64,000 nucleotides of DNA from Clostridium sp. (GCF_022482905.1 NZ_JAKVOI010000001.1:434001-498000), one strand, 5' to 3'; positions 1-10,040 are shown, counted from the stretch's first letter. Program-made: numbers and translations. The notes: generated by a model not told the origin, from the sequence alone.

Positions 1-431
1 GTCTCATATATTCAGAAATAATAACAGAACACAATCAGGATACTACAAATAAAAGGGAAATAAAAGATCCCGATCTGAAGGAAAGAGGACACAATCCGAG
101 CTGTGGAGATGATATAACTCTTTCCATGAAATTCAAGGGGGATGTTATAGATGATGTAGCATATCAGGGAAGTGGATGTGCCATATCACAGGCATCTACG
201 TCCATGATGATAGATCTCATAAAAGGGAAAACTATTGATGAGGCCATGGAGTATGTAAAGACCTTTATTGGAATGATAAAAAAGGAAATTACAGATGATG
301 ACGAGCTTGAAAAACTTGAGGATGCCATAGCACTCAAGAATATATCGATGATGCCTGCAAGGGTAAAATGTGCAGTGCTTGCATGGCATACTCTGGAAGA
401 AGCTATAAAAAAAAGAAATACGAAAAAGTAA
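1..431 (+). CDS. sufU: SufU-type Fe-S cluster assembly scaffold (5' truncated)
   Basis: The frame is already open at base 3 and runs to the TAA at 429-431, so the start lies outside the window. SufU-type proteins act in the cytoplasm as zinc-dependent sulfur acceptors or scaffolds for the cysteine desulfurase SufS. The three family cysteines are visible in NPSCGDD, QGSGCAIS and RVKCAVL, and the N-terminal remnant YSEIITEHNQ is typical of SufU. The short insert between the second and third cysteine fits SufU rather than IscU. A hairpin terminator follows directly, so this is probably the last gene of a suf operon lying to the left. Confidence 0.93.
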   Translation, partial: LIYSEIITEHNQDTTNKREIKDPDLKERGHNPSCGDDITLSMKFKGDVIDDVAYQGSGCAISQASTSMMIDLIKGKTIDEAMEYVKTFIGMIKKEITDDDELEKLEDAIALKNISMMPARVKCAVLAWHTLEEAIKKRNTKK

Positions 432-436
432 ACACG

Positions 437-478
437 GGCTGTTAAAATTGAAGGTATTCAGTTTTAACAGCCTTTTGT
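437..478 (+). terminator. Rho-independent terminator after sufU
   Basis: An 11-bp perfect stem (GGCTGTTAAAA at 437-447, TTTTAACAGCC at 462-472) is followed by TTTTGTCT. Confidence 0.9.
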
Positions 479-564
479 CTAAAATTTTTATGCCGTGCTG
501 TAATATATGTGGATAATATAGTACAATTAATATGATCATCAAACTAGTATCAGGAGGTATTGTA

Positions 565-2082
565 ATGGACAAGAAATGGGAAAATGTAAAAAATGGTACA
601 GATATCAGGGGTGTCGTAATAGAAAATGATGAGAGGGATGTAAATCTTACATATGATATGATTTCTACCATAGCCAGATCATTTGCAGTATTGCTGTCAT
701 CCAAAAAAAATAGAAAGCTGGCAGACTTGAGGATATCCATAGGAATGGACTCAAGGATAACCAGCAGCAAAATAAAAGAAATAATGTCCAGGGAAATTTC
801 AGGGCTTGGCTGCAGTGTAATTGACTGTGGACTTTGTTCGACACCTGCAATGTTTATGAGTACTGTGCTTGATGGCTGCAAGGTGGATGGTGCAGTTGAG
901 ATAACCGCAAGTCACCTCCCGTATTATTATAATGGACTGAAATTTTTTACAGAGAATGGTGGCTTTGAGAGCAGTGATATAACAGAACTGCTTGCCATTT
1001 CAGATAGTGGAGAACTTCCAGAACAAACTGAGGAAGGGGAAATAGAAGAAAGAGCTTTAATGGATGATTACAGCAGATTTTTAATAAATAAGATAATAGA
1101 TGGAATAGATGACAAAGTTAACAGAATACAGCCGCTCAAAGGATTCAGGATAGTTGTAGATGCCGGGAATGGCGCGGGAGGATTTTTTGTAGAAAAGGTT
1201 TTAAACAAACTTGGAGCAGATACGGTTGGGAGTCAGTTTATCGAACCGGACGGCAGATTCCCCAATCATATACCTAATCCTGAAAAAAAGGAGGCAATGG
1301 ATTCTATAAAGGATGCAGTACTTAAAAATTCTGCAGACCTTGGTATTATTTTTGATGCGGATGTAGACAGGGCTGCAGTAGTAGACAGCAGGGGCGGAGA
1401 GATAAACAGGAATGCACTTATTGCACTTGCATCGGCTATTGTACTTGAGGAACATCCGGGTTCCATAATAGTTACAGATTCAGTTACAAGCAATGGACTT
1501 AAGAAGTTTATTGAATCACATGGTGGAATTCACCACAGGTTCAAAAGAGGATATAGAAATGTCATAAATGAGGCTATAAGATTCAACAAGGAAGACAAAG
1601 AGTGTTATTTTGCCATTGAAACTTCAGGACATGCAGCATTAAAGGAAAATTATTTTCTGGATGATGGCGCCTATCTTGTTTCAAAAATACTCGTAAAGAT
1701 GGCAAGATTGAAAAATGAAGAAGGAAAAACACTTACGGACCTCATTTCAGACTTGGAAGTTCCACGTGAAAGTGTGGAATACAGGATAAAAATCAAATGC
1801 GATGAATTTAAAAAATATGGAGCAGGGGTATTGGAAGATCTTAGAGCATTTGTGGACAGTGTAGATGGATGGAGTATTGAACCAAAGAATTATGAAGGTG
1901 TAAGGGTAAACTGCAATGATTCAAGTGGCTCCGGATGGTTTCTCCTTAGATTGTCACTTCATGAAGCTGTTATGCCGTTGAATATAGAATCTGACAAGGA
2001 TGGTGGTACATTGTTCATAGCATCCAGGCTGGTGGAGTTTCTAAAGAAGTATGACAAACTTGATTTTTCAAGTGTGAAATAG
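565..2082 (+). CDS. Phosphohexomutase (phosphomannomutase/phosphoglucomutase family)
   Basis: A 505-aa cytoplasmic alpha-D-phosphohexomutase that should interconvert hexose 1- and 6-phosphates through a phosphoserine enzyme. The phosphoserine loop is TASHLP (Ser about residue 116; the family usually has TASHNP), the metal loop is DADVDR (about 264-269), and the sugar-specificity loop contains ETSGHA (about 352-357). I chose ATG 565 because GGAGG lies 7 nt upstream; an in-frame ATG at 532 has no ribosome site. It stands alone between two terminators. Whether mannose, glucose or glucosamine phosphate is the true substrate cannot be read from the sequence. Confidence 0.88.
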   Translation: MDKKWENVKNGTDIRGVVIENDERDVNLTYDMISTIARSFAVLLSSKKNRKLADLRISIGMDSRITSSKIKEIMSREISGLGCSVIDCGLCSTPAMFMSTVLDGCKVDGAVEITASHLPYYYNGLKFFTENGGFESSDITELLAISDSGELPEQTEEGEIEERALMDDYSRFLINKIIDGIDDKVNRIQPLKGFRIVVDAGNGAGGFFVEKVLNKLGADTVGSQFIEPDGRFPNHIPNPEKKEAMDSIKDAVLKNSADLGIIFDADVDRAAVVDSRGGEINRNALIALASAIVLEEHPGSIIVTDSVTSNGLKKFIESHGGIHHRFKRGYRNVINEAIRFNKEDKECYFAIETSGHAALKENYFLDDGAYLVSKILVKMARLKNEEGKTLTDLISDLEVPRESVEYRIKIKCDEFKKYGAGVLEDLRAFVDSVDGWSIEPKNYEGVRVNCNDSSGSGWFLLRLSLHEAVMPLNIESDKDGGTLFIASRLVEFLKKYDKLDFSSVK

Positions 2083-2092
2083 ATATTGCAGG

Positions 2093-2128
2093 GGATTCCT
2101 AAAAATATATGATTAGGAATCCTCATTT
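2093..2128. terminator. Convergent terminator between the mutase and adenosine deaminase
   Basis: An inverted repeat (GGATTCCTAA at 2093-2102, TTAGGAATCC at 2113-2122) with a T-rich tail on the plus strand. The right arm contains the stop codon of the convergent add gene, so the hairpin probably serves mainly the plus strand. Confidence 0.75.
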
Positions 2129-3141
2129 TTCAAGAAGTCTGAAAATTGCATTTGAAGTTTCTCTTTGTCGTTTTGATTCATAAAAGAGGCAGTTATGCCG
2201 TTCTTTATAGTCTTTTTTATGTCAGCCACAGTAAAGTTCTGATATTTTACAAGAAACTTGAATTCATCAATTATATTTGTATTGGAAACAGTAGTATTAT
2301 CTGTATTTACAGTTACAAAGAGTCCATTATCCAAATATGTTTTTATGGGATGGGATTCATAGGAGGAAACTGCAGATGTATTTACATTGCTTGTAATGCA
2401 CATTTCCAGGGGAATATTATGATTTTTCAAGTACTCAACTACGGAGCTGTCTTTAAAGGCAAATATTCCATGTCCTATTCTTTCGGCATCCAGGAGCTGT
2501 ATGGATTTTATTATATTTTCAGGTTTTCCTGTTTCACCTGCATGTACGGTCCGGTGAAGCCCATAATACCTGGCCATTTCAAAGGCTTTTCTGTGTATTT
2601 CGGGAGGAAAATCCTCCTCGTTGCCGGCAAGATCTATTGCGGCAACTCCCATACCAGCAAAATCTTTTGCAATATTCACCAATCTAATGCTTTCTTCCGG
2701 AGGTTCATGGCGCATGGCACACAAAATCAAGGCAGACAAGATCCCATATTTTTTAAAACCGTATTGCATTGCTTCAAGTGCTGCCTTTATAACATCATGT
2801 GCAGATAAGTTCCTTGTATGGTTGAAGGGAGCAAATCTTATTTCAATATATTTTATATTGAGTTTTTCCGAATCTTCCAGAAGTTCCAGTGTAGTTCTGT
2901 ATATATTTTCGTAGCTCTGCATGACTTTTATAGGTATGTCGAATTTGTCCAGGTATTCTTTTAAAGAAGAACATTTTCCGCATACGCCTGTATATGATGT
3001 CAATTTGTGCATATCATAAGTTGGAAGTTTAATATTGTCTTTTTCTGCAATGTCTATCATTGTAGAAGGTCTTATACTTCCATCCAGATGACAGTGCAGA
3101 TCAGTTTTGGGAATATCCAGAAGAAATTTATCCAAATTCAT
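2113..3141 (-). CDS. add: Adenosine deaminase
   Basis: A 342-aa purine-salvage enzyme that deaminates adenosine or deoxyadenosine to inosine. The amidohydrolase zinc site is complete: HCHLDGS (His16, His18), HAGE (His200 with the catalytic Glu two residues on) and NTDN (Asp281). Length is normal for bacterial Add. The ATG at 3141 is preceded on the minus strand by GGAGG. It is monocistronic and convergent with the upstream mutase. Confidence 0.95.
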   Translation of the reverse strand: MNLDKFLLDIPKTDLHCHLDGSIRPSTMIDIAEKDNIKLPTYDMHKLTSYTGVCGKCSSLKEYLDKFDIPIKVMQSYENIYRTTLELLEDSEKLNIKYIEIRFAPFNHTRNLSAHDVIKAALEAMQYGFKKYGILSALILCAMRHEPPEESIRLVNIAKDFAGMGVAAIDLAGNEEDFPPEIHRKAFEMARYYGLHRTVHAGETGKPENIIKSIQLLDAERIGHGIFAFKDSSVVEYLKNHNIPLEMCITSNVNTSAVSSYESHPIKTYLDNGLFVTVNTDNTTVSNTNIIDEFKFLVKYQNFTVADIKKTIKNGITASFMNQNDKEKLQMQFSDFLKNEDS

Positions 3142-3208
3142 TATATTTCCTCCAATGGTTATATTTTAATATAAATTATAGTTGAAATAATGAATAATAA
3201 CAATGTAG

Positions 3209-3709
3209 CTACAATGATATTTTCATGAAATGCATCTTTGATGCCCAGTCTTTTTCATAGGGAATATTCAAGACATCCGGAGTATGCTGGGATATAAGAG
3301 GATAACTGTAGTGAAATGAAGTTATGATTGCAGAATGCTGTATTTTGCCACTGATGTTTTCATAAAATATAAGATCACCTGGTTCAAGCATTGATATGGA
3401 ATTGATTTCTTCTCCTTTAATACCATATAATTTTTCTGCATGGTTTATTTTAAGATACCAGTAGAGAGATCCGGCCACAGCCCAGGAAACTGAAGAGGCA
3501 TTTTGATTGTACCACCACTGATTTCTGCCTGAAAAAATCAGTGGTGCACCTCCGGCTCTCAGACACTGGGATGTGAAATTTGTGCAGTCACCACCGTTGC
3601 TGCCCTGAACGGCAAAATATCTATAAGAAGAATTTGGAACTACGGCGTAGTTTACAGCATAGTTTACCGCCTTGATTCTGTTGTAGGATGAAATACTTCT
3701 ATAATGCAT
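3209..3709 (-). CDS. Amidase-domain (Amidase_6-like) protein
   Basis: A 166-aa protein resembling the putative amidase domain found in clostridial and bacillar wall-associated proteins. It begins with a YNRIKAVNYAVNYA helix, followed by GGDCTNFTSQCLRAGG, which holds the presumed catalytic cysteine of an NlpC/P60-like fold, and a WWYNQ segment. A later His (HSAIITS) could complete the active site. No signal peptide is visible, so it may act in the forespore or be exported another way. The ATG at 3709 has GGAG upstream on the minus strand. The substrate is unknown. Confidence 0.7.
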   Translation of the reverse strand: MHYRSISSYNRIKAVNYAVNYAVVPNSSYRYFAVQGSNGGDCTNFTSQCLRAGGAPLIFSGRNQWWYNQNASSVSWAVAGSLYWYLKINHAEKLYGIKGEEINSISMLEPGDLIFYENISGKIQHSAIITSFHYSYPLISQHTPDVLNIPYEKDWASKMHFMKISL

Positions 3710-3762
3710 AATTTCTCCTCAATTATTAATTCTGTTATTAATGTATGATTGCATTTAAATAG

Positions 3763-4626
3763 TTATTCGGCAATATCTGTAAAAGTTTTATCATCACGAG
3801 AGGAGCTCTTTTTACTGCTCAACAAAATGGAAGTTATAATGCTGGTTGTCAATATTATGAATATGATTGCAAGGGAAGCTATTACAGAAACATTTATATG
3901 GAAAAAGGTAATGGAAAGTTTGATTCCGGTAAACATCAATATACAGGCAACTCCGTATTTTACATAGGCGAATTTGTTGTGGAGTTTTTCAAGTAAAAAG
4001 TACATGTTCCTCAGTCCTAATATTGCAAATATATTGGAAGTATATACTATAAAGGGATCGGTAGTTATAGAAAATATAGCGGGTATTGAATCTATGGCAA
4101 AAATTATATCTGAAGCTTCTATTAATATCAGTATTGCAAAAAGTGGAGTTGCATAGAGTACTTTATTTTTTCGTGTAAAAAATTTCTGACCATCCAGCTC
4201 TTCTGAAACAGGAATGATTTTGTCCAGTAGCCGAATTATTCTGCTTCGCTTGAAATTAACTACAATATCATTTTTAATCATCATTTTTATGCCACTTATT
4301 ATCAATAGTATTCCAAATATATACAGCATCCAGTGAAATTTGTTGATGACAGTAACTCCTAGAATTATAAATATAAGTCTTAATATTACTGCGCCAATGA
4401 TTCCATAGGTGAGTATTCTTTTTTGGTATTCAGGCTTTACAGCAAAACATTCGAATATTATTAAAAATAAGAAGAGATTGTCCAAACTAAGACTTTGTTC
4501 AATAACGTATCCTCCAAGGAAAGACAGGGCCTTTTCCTGCCCCATGAAAATATAAATTCCGATGTTGAATACAATAGCCAGTCCTATCCAGAAACTTAAA
4601 TGCAGCAGCGATTTTTTTGTAGACAT
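3763..4626 (-). CDS. TerC/Alx-family integral membrane protein
   Basis: A 287-aa polytopic membrane protein with about eight or nine hydrophobic segments and the TerC core motif SLDNLFLFLIIF and later EASDIIFAIDSIPAI, whose acidic residues lie in the membrane. Family members are linked to metal (manganese, calcium) efflux or metalation of exported proteins. The ATG at 4626 has GGAGG upstream. I looked for a yybP-ykoY manganese riboswitch in the short 5' region and saw none. Confidence 0.85.
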   Translation of the reverse strand: MSTKKSLLHLSFWIGLAIVFNIGIYIFMGQEKALSFLGGYVIEQSLSLDNLFLFLIIFECFAVKPEYQKRILTYGIIGAVILRLIFIILGVTVINKFHWMLYIFGILLIISGIKMMIKNDIVVNFKRSRIIRLLDKIIPVSEELDGQKFFTRKNKVLYATPLFAILILIEASDIIFAIDSIPAIFSITTDPFIVYTSNIFAILGLRNMYFLLEKLHNKFAYVKYGVACILMFTGIKLSITFFHINVSVIASLAIIFIILTTSIITSILLSSKKSSSRDDKTFTDIAE

Positions 4627-4814
4627 AAATTTACCTCCAAAACTTAAGATTGATAAAGATTATTATGGTAATTATAATAACATAAATATTGCATTGCATC
4701 AAGTTATTAATATTGTTTTTAATAGATATATTTTGCTTATAAACAGTTATTTAATACTACATATGATATGCAAGATTATTGATTTATTGTGATATAATAT
4801 TACAAGGTGATATT

Positions 4815-7800
4815 ATGGACAGGAATAAACTACTTAAAATATTTAACAGTCAGATAAGTGGAAAGAATCATAGTAAGGGAATTAGGGTATTTAACGGTGA
4901 TCTTGTTTCTTCCGTAGATATTCAAAATAAAGATGGACTTATCTATATAAAAGGAAATGTGATTTCAGAAAATCTTTTTAATGAGTATAAAACTCAGATT
5001 GAAATAGATGCTCAAGATAAGAATGTAGTTTCAACCTACTGCAGCTGTAAGGATTATGAAAATAATGAATTCAGCAAGGGCAATTATTGCTGTAAACATT
5101 TGATAGCTACATTTTATAAAGCTGTGGATGATCTTGTGAAGAATCCTCTTTTTAATAACTGTAATCCGGTAGTTGAAAATACTGTTGGATTTCGCAGTCA
5201 GTCAGATATTCTATCAGTGCTTTTGGGTGGAAAAGAAGACAGGGAAGAAATAAAAATAGAGGTATATGTGAGCAGAAATCAGTGGGAAAACAAGTTGTCA
5301 GCTGAGTTTAAAATAGGTCTTGGCTCTATGAATTCAGGCAGCCTGTATGTTTTAAAGGATATAAATCAATTTCTGATTTCAATATACAATAATATACCTG
5401 TAATCTACGGAAAAAACTTTACACTTAATATGAATGAAAACAAATTGAGTGTAAAGGATAAAATACTTGTTGATTTTATCCAGACTCTGAAGGTTGTGGA
5501 AGGAAGTTATACATACCGCAGCAAGATAAGAAAGTCAAATATAGATGGAAAATACATACATATACCTGATTATCTGGTGAGAGAATTCTTCCGTATAGTA
5601 AAAGGACATAAAGTCTATCTTGATGAAGGATTTCTATATAGATGTGTGGAAACTGAAATAGTCGAAGACAATCCTCCTGTAGAGTTTGATTTGAAAAGCA
5701 TAAATGAAAATTATGTGCTTAAAGTGGAAAATGGAATTCCTCTCCCGCTGGATTCAAGGAACACTGTGCTTTTTTACGGTTCGACCATATATATTCCGGA
5801 TGCGGAATATTGTATAAGATTCAGGGCTTACATTTCCGTATTTAATAATGCAGATTCGGTTGTATTCCCTTCTTCTGAAGCTGAAACCGTACTTAAAAAA
5901 CTGATACCGCAACTTAACCTGCTTTCAGACAATGTGAAATTGTCAAAGCCCATAATGGATAAGATAGTAGATGAAAAATGTGAATTTAAATTTTACTTTG
6001 ATAAAAAGAGTAAAAATATAATACTTACAGTAAAGGTAAAATATGCAACTTTTGAATTCAATATATTTCAGGACTGCAGGGAGAAAATTGTATATAGAGA
6101 AGCCAGAAGAGAACTGGAAGTTGTAAGACTGCTGATAGCATTGGGATTTGAAAGAAGACAGGATGAATTTTATTTTTTGAGGGAGGATGACTACATATTT
6201 AATTTTTTTAAAAGTCAGATACAGAAACTTCAAGATATTGGAGAAGTATTTTATTCTGAGAATTTTAGAGGAATTAGGTCCATTGGAAACCAAAGTCTAA
6301 GTGCAAGTATTAAAAGTGGAAAATATGACTACTTTGAAATGAAATTTAAAATAGGAAGTATATCACCTAAGGAGACCTCCTCTATATTGAAAGCTTTCAG
6401 GGATAATCTCAAATACTACAAGTTGAAAAATGGAGAGTACCTTGACCTGGAACAGCTGGAACTGAAAAAGTTTTTGAAACTGCTTGATTCAGTAGCTCCT
6501 AAAAATATAAGCGACAATTGCATAGAAATACCAAGGAATAAAGCCATTTATGTAAATGAGTGTATAGATCAGGGCAAAATGAGATATATAAGCGGAAAGT
6601 CAGAACTGGAAAGAATAAAAAACAGGTTGAAAAATATAAACACTCTGGAGTTTGAGAAACCGAAAAATTTACAGGGGGATTTCAGGGAATATCAGAAAAT
6701 AGGTTACAATTGGTTTAAGACACTGGACTATCTTGGGTTTGGCGGAATATTGGGTGATGAAATGGGACTTGGAAAAACCTTTCAGACCATTGCTTTTCTG
6801 ATGTCCAATACAGGAGGCAGATCGTTAATTGTAGTTCCAACCTCTCTTGTATATAACTGGGTAAATGAATTTGAAAAGTTTGCTCCGGATATGAGAATAG
6901 CGGCAGTTAATGGAATAAAAAAAGAGAGAATGAAACTCATAGACCATATGAGTGAGTATGATGTTTTTATAACTACATATAATCTTCTGAAGAGGGATAT
7001 GGATGTATATAAAGACATTGAGTTTGACTATTGTATCCTGGATGAAGCCCAGTACATAAAAAATTCCCATTCCGAAAATTCAAGAAGTGTAAAAAAGATA
7101 AAATCCAGAAGAAGATTTGCGCTTACAGGTACTCCGGTGGAAAATTCAGTTATGGAACTCTGGTCCATATTTGATTTTATAATGCCTGGATATCTTTATG
7201 ATGAGAAGAGATTCAGTGTAAGGTATTACAAGAGATTTAAAGAAGAACCTGTAGTTATAGAGGACCTCAACAGACTTGTAAAGCCATTTATTCTCCGTAG
7301 AAGGAAAAAAGATGTTATAAGGGAGCTGCCTGATAAAATAGAAAGGACCATTATGGTAGATATGGGTGACAGGCAGAAAAAGGTATATGGAACTTATGCC
7401 GGACATGTTCTTGATCTTGTGGAAAAAAAGGTAAAGGACAATGAATTCAAAAACAGTAAAATTGAGATACTTGCATATATTACAAAACTCAGACAGCTGT
7501 GTCTTGATCCGTCAATAGTAATGGAAAATTACAGTGGTGGAAATGCGAAAATGGAGGTACTGCTTGAATTGATTGAACAGGGAGTGGATGAAGGACATAA
7601 AATACTTGTATTTTCACAGTTTACATCTGTTTTAAAAAATATCTGCAGTAAAATAAATGGCGAAGGGATAGAGTACAGCTATCTGGATGGTTCAATACCA
7701 TCAAAGAATAGAATCGTGATGGTTGAAAACTTCAATTCGGGTAATGTACCGGTATTCCTGATAAGTCTAAAAGCAGGTGGAACGGGGCTGAATCTTACGT

Positions 7801-8060
7801 CTGCAGATATAGTGATCCATTTTGATCCCTGGTGGAATCCTGCCGTAGAAGAACAGGCTACGGACAGGGCTCACAGGATAGGACAGGAGCATGTAGTGGA
7901 GGTTATAAAGCTTGTGGCAAGAGGAACTATAGAGGAAAAAATTGTATTTCTCCAGCAGGACAAGAAAAAACTCATAGACAGCTTGCTGGGAGATGAACTA
8001 TCCGGCAGTCATGGAATTTCCTCACTGTCGGAACAGGAAATAGTAGGTCTGTTTAGATAG
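4815..8060 (+). CDS. SWIM zinc-finger SNF2-family helicase
   Basis: A 1081-aa SNF2/RapA-type ATP-dependent translocase. An N-terminal SWIM finger (CSC at about 76-78, then CCKH about 17 residues on) is followed by a long bacterial SNF2-associated region, then the motor: GDEMGLGKT (about 647-655), DEAQ (about 743), LTGTP, and a C-terminal helicase lobe with FDPWWNPAVEEQATDRAHR and IGQ near 1020. This is the common Firmicute domain order. ATG 4815 follows AAGGTGAT; the open frame begins earlier but without a ribosome site. A TATAAT sits at 4793-4798. The role is probably DNA or RNA polymerase remodelling. Confidence 0.92.
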   Translation: MDRNKLLKIFNSQISGKNHSKGIRVFNGDLVSSVDIQNKDGLIYIKGNVISENLFNEYKTQIEIDAQDKNVVSTYCSCKDYENNEFSKGNYCCKHLIATFYKAVDDLVKNPLFNNCNPVVENTVGFRSQSDILSVLLGGKEDREEIKIEVYVSRNQWENKLSAEFKIGLGSMNSGSLYVLKDINQFLISIYNNIPVIYGKNFTLNMNENKLSVKDKILVDFIQTLKVVEGSYTYRSKIRKSNIDGKYIHIPDYLVREFFRIVKGHKVYLDEGFLYRCVETEIVEDNPPVEFDLKSINENYVLKVENGIPLPLDSRNTVLFYGSTIYIPDAEYCIRFRAYISVFNNADSVVFPSSEAETVLKKLIPQLNLLSDNVKLSKPIMDKIVDEKCEFKFYFDKKSKNIILTVKVKYATFEFNIFQDCREKIVYREARRELEVVRLLIALGFERRQDEFYFLREDDYIFNFFKSQIQKLQDIGEVFYSENFRGIRSIGNQSLSASIKSGKYDYFEMKFKIGSISPKETSSILKAFRDNLKYYKLKNGEYLDLEQLELKKFLKLLDSVAPKNISDNCIEIPRNKAIYVNECIDQGKMRYISGKSELERIKNRLKNINTLEFEKPKNLQGDFREYQKIGYNWFKTLDYLGFGGILGDEMGLGKTFQTIAFLMSNTGGRSLIVVPTSLVYNWVNEFEKFAPDMRIAAVNGIKKERMKLIDHMSEYDVFITTYNLLKRDMDVYKDIEFDYCILDEAQYIKNSHSENSRSVKKIKSRRRFALTGTPVENSVMELWSIFDFIMPGYLYDEKRFSVRYYKRFKEEPVVIEDLNRLVKPFILRRRKKDVIRELPDKIERTIMVDMGDRQKKVYGTYAGHVLDLVEKKVKDNEFKNSKIEILAYITKLRQLCLDPSIVMENYSGGNAKMEVLLELIEQGVDEGHKILVFSQFTSVLKNICSKINGEGIEYSYLDGSIPSKNRIVMVENFNSGNVPVFLISLKAGGTGLNLTSADIVIHFDPWWNPAVEEQATDRAHRIGQEHVVEVIKLVARGTIEEKIVFLQQDKKKLIDSLLGDELSGSHGISSLSEQEIVGLFR

Positions 8061-8072
8061 ATGAATTTACTC

Positions 8073-8705
8073 TTAAAAATTTTTGCCCTTATATATCGAA
8101 TAAGATATAAAAAAGGATACTAGAAATATGATAAACATTGTGATTACAATACCAGCAGTAATTATGTTATCTGGAAGACTGCCTAAATAATTTGTGATGT
8201 GTTTAACGTTTTGTATTTTCCCAATGGTGGTGAATGCAAAGAATATGACAAGAAATAGACCTATAGCTGCATATCTTGTGGCAGCATAACCGTATTTGAA
8301 GTATACTGGCAGGACGGAACAGCTTAAAAGTAGGACACCTGCAAAACTTCCCAATATATATTCTAAAGTCATTTTGCCGGATAGTTGTATTATGTACAAG
8401 GATTGCATAAGGTTTGGAAGTATAAATGCTGAAAGTATACCCAAAAGTCCGAATATCAATATGGATATATATTTTGACATAACTATGGTAATTCTATTTA
8501 TAGGAAGACTGTTAAGCATGACATTTGCTTTTTCATCTTTATAGAAAGTTCCAGTTACGAGTGCATATGCGGAAAAATTGGATATAAATGCAAACATGAG
8601 AGAGGGATCATCCTTGAAATTAATACTTGTTAATAATGAAACAAGTATAATTATTATAAAAGTTTTTTTCTGTATCAATATATCCTTTAAAATCAAATTA
8701 ATCAT
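8073..8705 (-). CDS. ABC-2-type transporter permease
   Basis: A 210-aa membrane protein with about six hydrophobic segments, matching small ABC2-type permeases of YtrB-like systems. The start at 8705 has GGAGG 7 nt upstream on the minus strand; a longer frame from 8720 would contain this ribosome site. It overlaps the end of the ATPase gene by 8 bp and is the last gene of a three-gene regulator-ATPase-permease operon. The substrate is unknown; related systems respond to cell-wall antibiotics. Confidence 0.85.
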   Translation of the reverse strand: MINLILKDILIQKKTFIIIILVSLLTSINFKDDPSLMFAFISNFSAYALVTGTFYKDEKANVMLNSLPINRITIVMSKYISILIFGLLGILSAFILPNLMQSLYIIQLSGKMTLEYILGSFAGVLLLSCSVLPVYFKYGYAATRYAAIGLFLVIFFAFTTIGKIQNVKHITNYLGSLPDNIITAGIVITMFIIFLVSFFISYSIYKGKNF

Positions 8706-9567
8706 TGTTTTTACCTCCATTTACCGTATATACCAGGATATCGTCCAGGCTTGCTTTTTCAAAAAGTACTTCTCCTTTAGAAAAATTTTTGATGCTCTCC
8801 ATATTTTTTGTAAGTGCTTCAAAACCAAAGGAGTTTTCTTTTATACTTATGAGATAGTTTTTGATATCAGATGTCAGCAGGCTTTTATTTCCTTTTACAA
8901 TTTTATAATTGTCGAGAATGCTATCTTTGGTATCTGAAAAAACTATTTTGCCTGAATTTAGAAATGTTATATAGTCTGCTATTTTTTCCAAATCAGCGGT
9001 TATATGGGTGGAAAACAATACGGACTTGTTTTCATCCTGTATTATTGAATATAGGATGTCGAGCATTTCATTTCTGAATACTGGATCAAGGCCTGAAGTA
9101 GGTTCATCCATTATTATGAGTTCTGGATTATGTGAAAGTGCAATTGCAAGAGAATATTTCATTTTCATGCCCTTTGAAAGTTGTTTTATCTTTTCCCTTA
9201 CAGGAAGGTTGAAATCGGCCATGTATTTATTGAAAATATCATTGTCCCAATCTTTATAAAAACGCCTTATTATGTTTTTCATTTCAACTAAAGTCAGGTC
9301 GTCATAAAAACAGTTTTCATCGTATACAAAGCCTATTTTCTGTTTTATTTGTCTCTCATGACTTATGTTGTCCATATTAAAAACCTTGATGGATCCTGAG
9401 TTTTTCTTTACAAGATTCATTATAAGCTTTATAGTAGTACTTTTCCCAGCACCATTTGGACCTATAAGTCCCATGATATATCCTCTTGGGAGATTAAAAC
9501 TTATATTGTCGAGAATAAATCCTCCATAAGTTTTACTCAGATTTTTTATTTCCAGAATGTTATTCAT
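8698..9567 (-). CDS. ABC transporter ATP-binding protein
   Basis: A 289-aa ATPase with GPNGAGKSTT (Walker A), the signature-like LSKGMKMK, LIIMDEPTSGLDP (Walker B and D-loop) and a switch histidine in STHIT. The C-terminal extension of about 70 residues is usual in ABC-2 exporters. ATG 9567 is chosen because AAGGGGGA lies just upstream; the longer frame from 9609 would overlap the GntR gene. It is co-transcribed with the flanking GntR regulator and permease. Confidence 0.92.
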   Translation of the reverse strand: MNNILEIKNLSKTYGGFILDNISFNLPRGYIMGLIGPNGAGKSTTIKLIMNLVKKNSGSIKVFNMDNISHERQIKQKIGFVYDENCFYDDLTLVEMKNIIRRFYKDWDNDIFNKYMADFNLPVREKIKQLSKGMKMKYSLAIALSHNPELIIMDEPTSGLDPVFRNEMLDILYSIIQDENKSVLFSTHITADLEKIADYITFLNSGKIVFSDTKDSILDNYKIVKGNKSLLTSDIKNYLISIKENSFGFEALTKNMESIKNFSKGEVLFEKASLDDILVYTVNGGKNND

Positions 9568-9583
9568 TATCTTCCCCCTTGCT

Positions 9584-9958
9584 TTATATATTGTCGTATA
9601 AAATATCAATCATTTCTTTTAATTGTTCTTTTTTTAATCCTATTATTTTACTCTCTTCTATGGCTTCAATAAGTTTGTCTTCAATGGATTTGATTTTTTT
9701 CTCTCTTAAGAATTCCCTGTTCTGTGATGATACATAAGAACCTTTTCCCGGCACGGTTTCAATGAATCCTTCTTTTTCCAGCTCCTCATAGGCTCTCTTT
9801 GTAGTTATTACACTTATTTTCAGTTCTTTTGCAAGATTTCTTATAGAAGGAAGAAGTTCACCCTCTGATAGAACTTCTTTTATAATATTATCTTTTATCT
9901 GTCTTGTAATTTGTTCATATATTGGATCCTTTGATATATTGGAAATAATTATGTTCAT
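9584..9958 (-). CDS. YtrA-subfamily GntR transcriptional regulator
   Basis: A 124-aa repressor with an N-terminal winged helix (PIYEQITRQIKDNI, then SIRNLAKELKISVITTKRAYEELEKEGFIE) and only a short helical C-terminus, which defines the YtrA subfamily whose members usually control adjacent ABC transporters. ATG 9958 has AAAGGAG upstream. A perfect 14-2-14 palindrome lies on its promoter (9987-10016), so autorepression is likely. Confidence 0.9.
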   Translation of the reverse strand: MNIIISNISKDPIYEQITRQIKDNIIKEVLSEGELLPSIRNLAKELKISVITTKRAYEELEKEGFIETVPGKGSYVSSQNREFLREKKIKSIEDKLIEAIEESKIIGLKKEQLKEMIDILYDNI

Positions 9959-9986
9959 GATTGCTGCTCCTTTTAAAAGATCGCAC

Positions 9987-10016
9987 ATACTGTATATAAT
10001 TGATTATATACAGTAT
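9987..10016. promoter_or_regulatory. Palindromic operator of the YtrA-type repressor
   Basis: Two perfect 14-bp arms (ATACTGTATATAAT and its complement) are separated by TG. The operator covers the minus-strand -10 hexamer and start region of the regulator-ABC operon, so occupation would block initiation. The assignment to the adjacent GntR protein is inferred from position. Confidence 0.75.
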
Positions 10017-10040
10017 AAACACTAATAAAATTTTTGTCAA
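10012..10040 (-). promoter_or_regulatory. Sigma-A promoter of the GntR-ABC operon
   Basis: On the minus strand TTGACA (10040-10035) is followed after 17 bp by TATACT (10017-10012), the latter inside the palindromic operator. Confidence 0.75.

Noticed and set aside
186-881. Long antisense frames over sufU/phosphohexomutase and similar ones elsewhere
   Set aside because: They lie opposite clear genes, have no ribosome sites and no protein-like composition.
4627-4778. Manganese (yybP-ykoY) riboswitch before the TerC-type gene
   Set aside because: The region is short and AT-rich; none of the conserved loop sequences is present.
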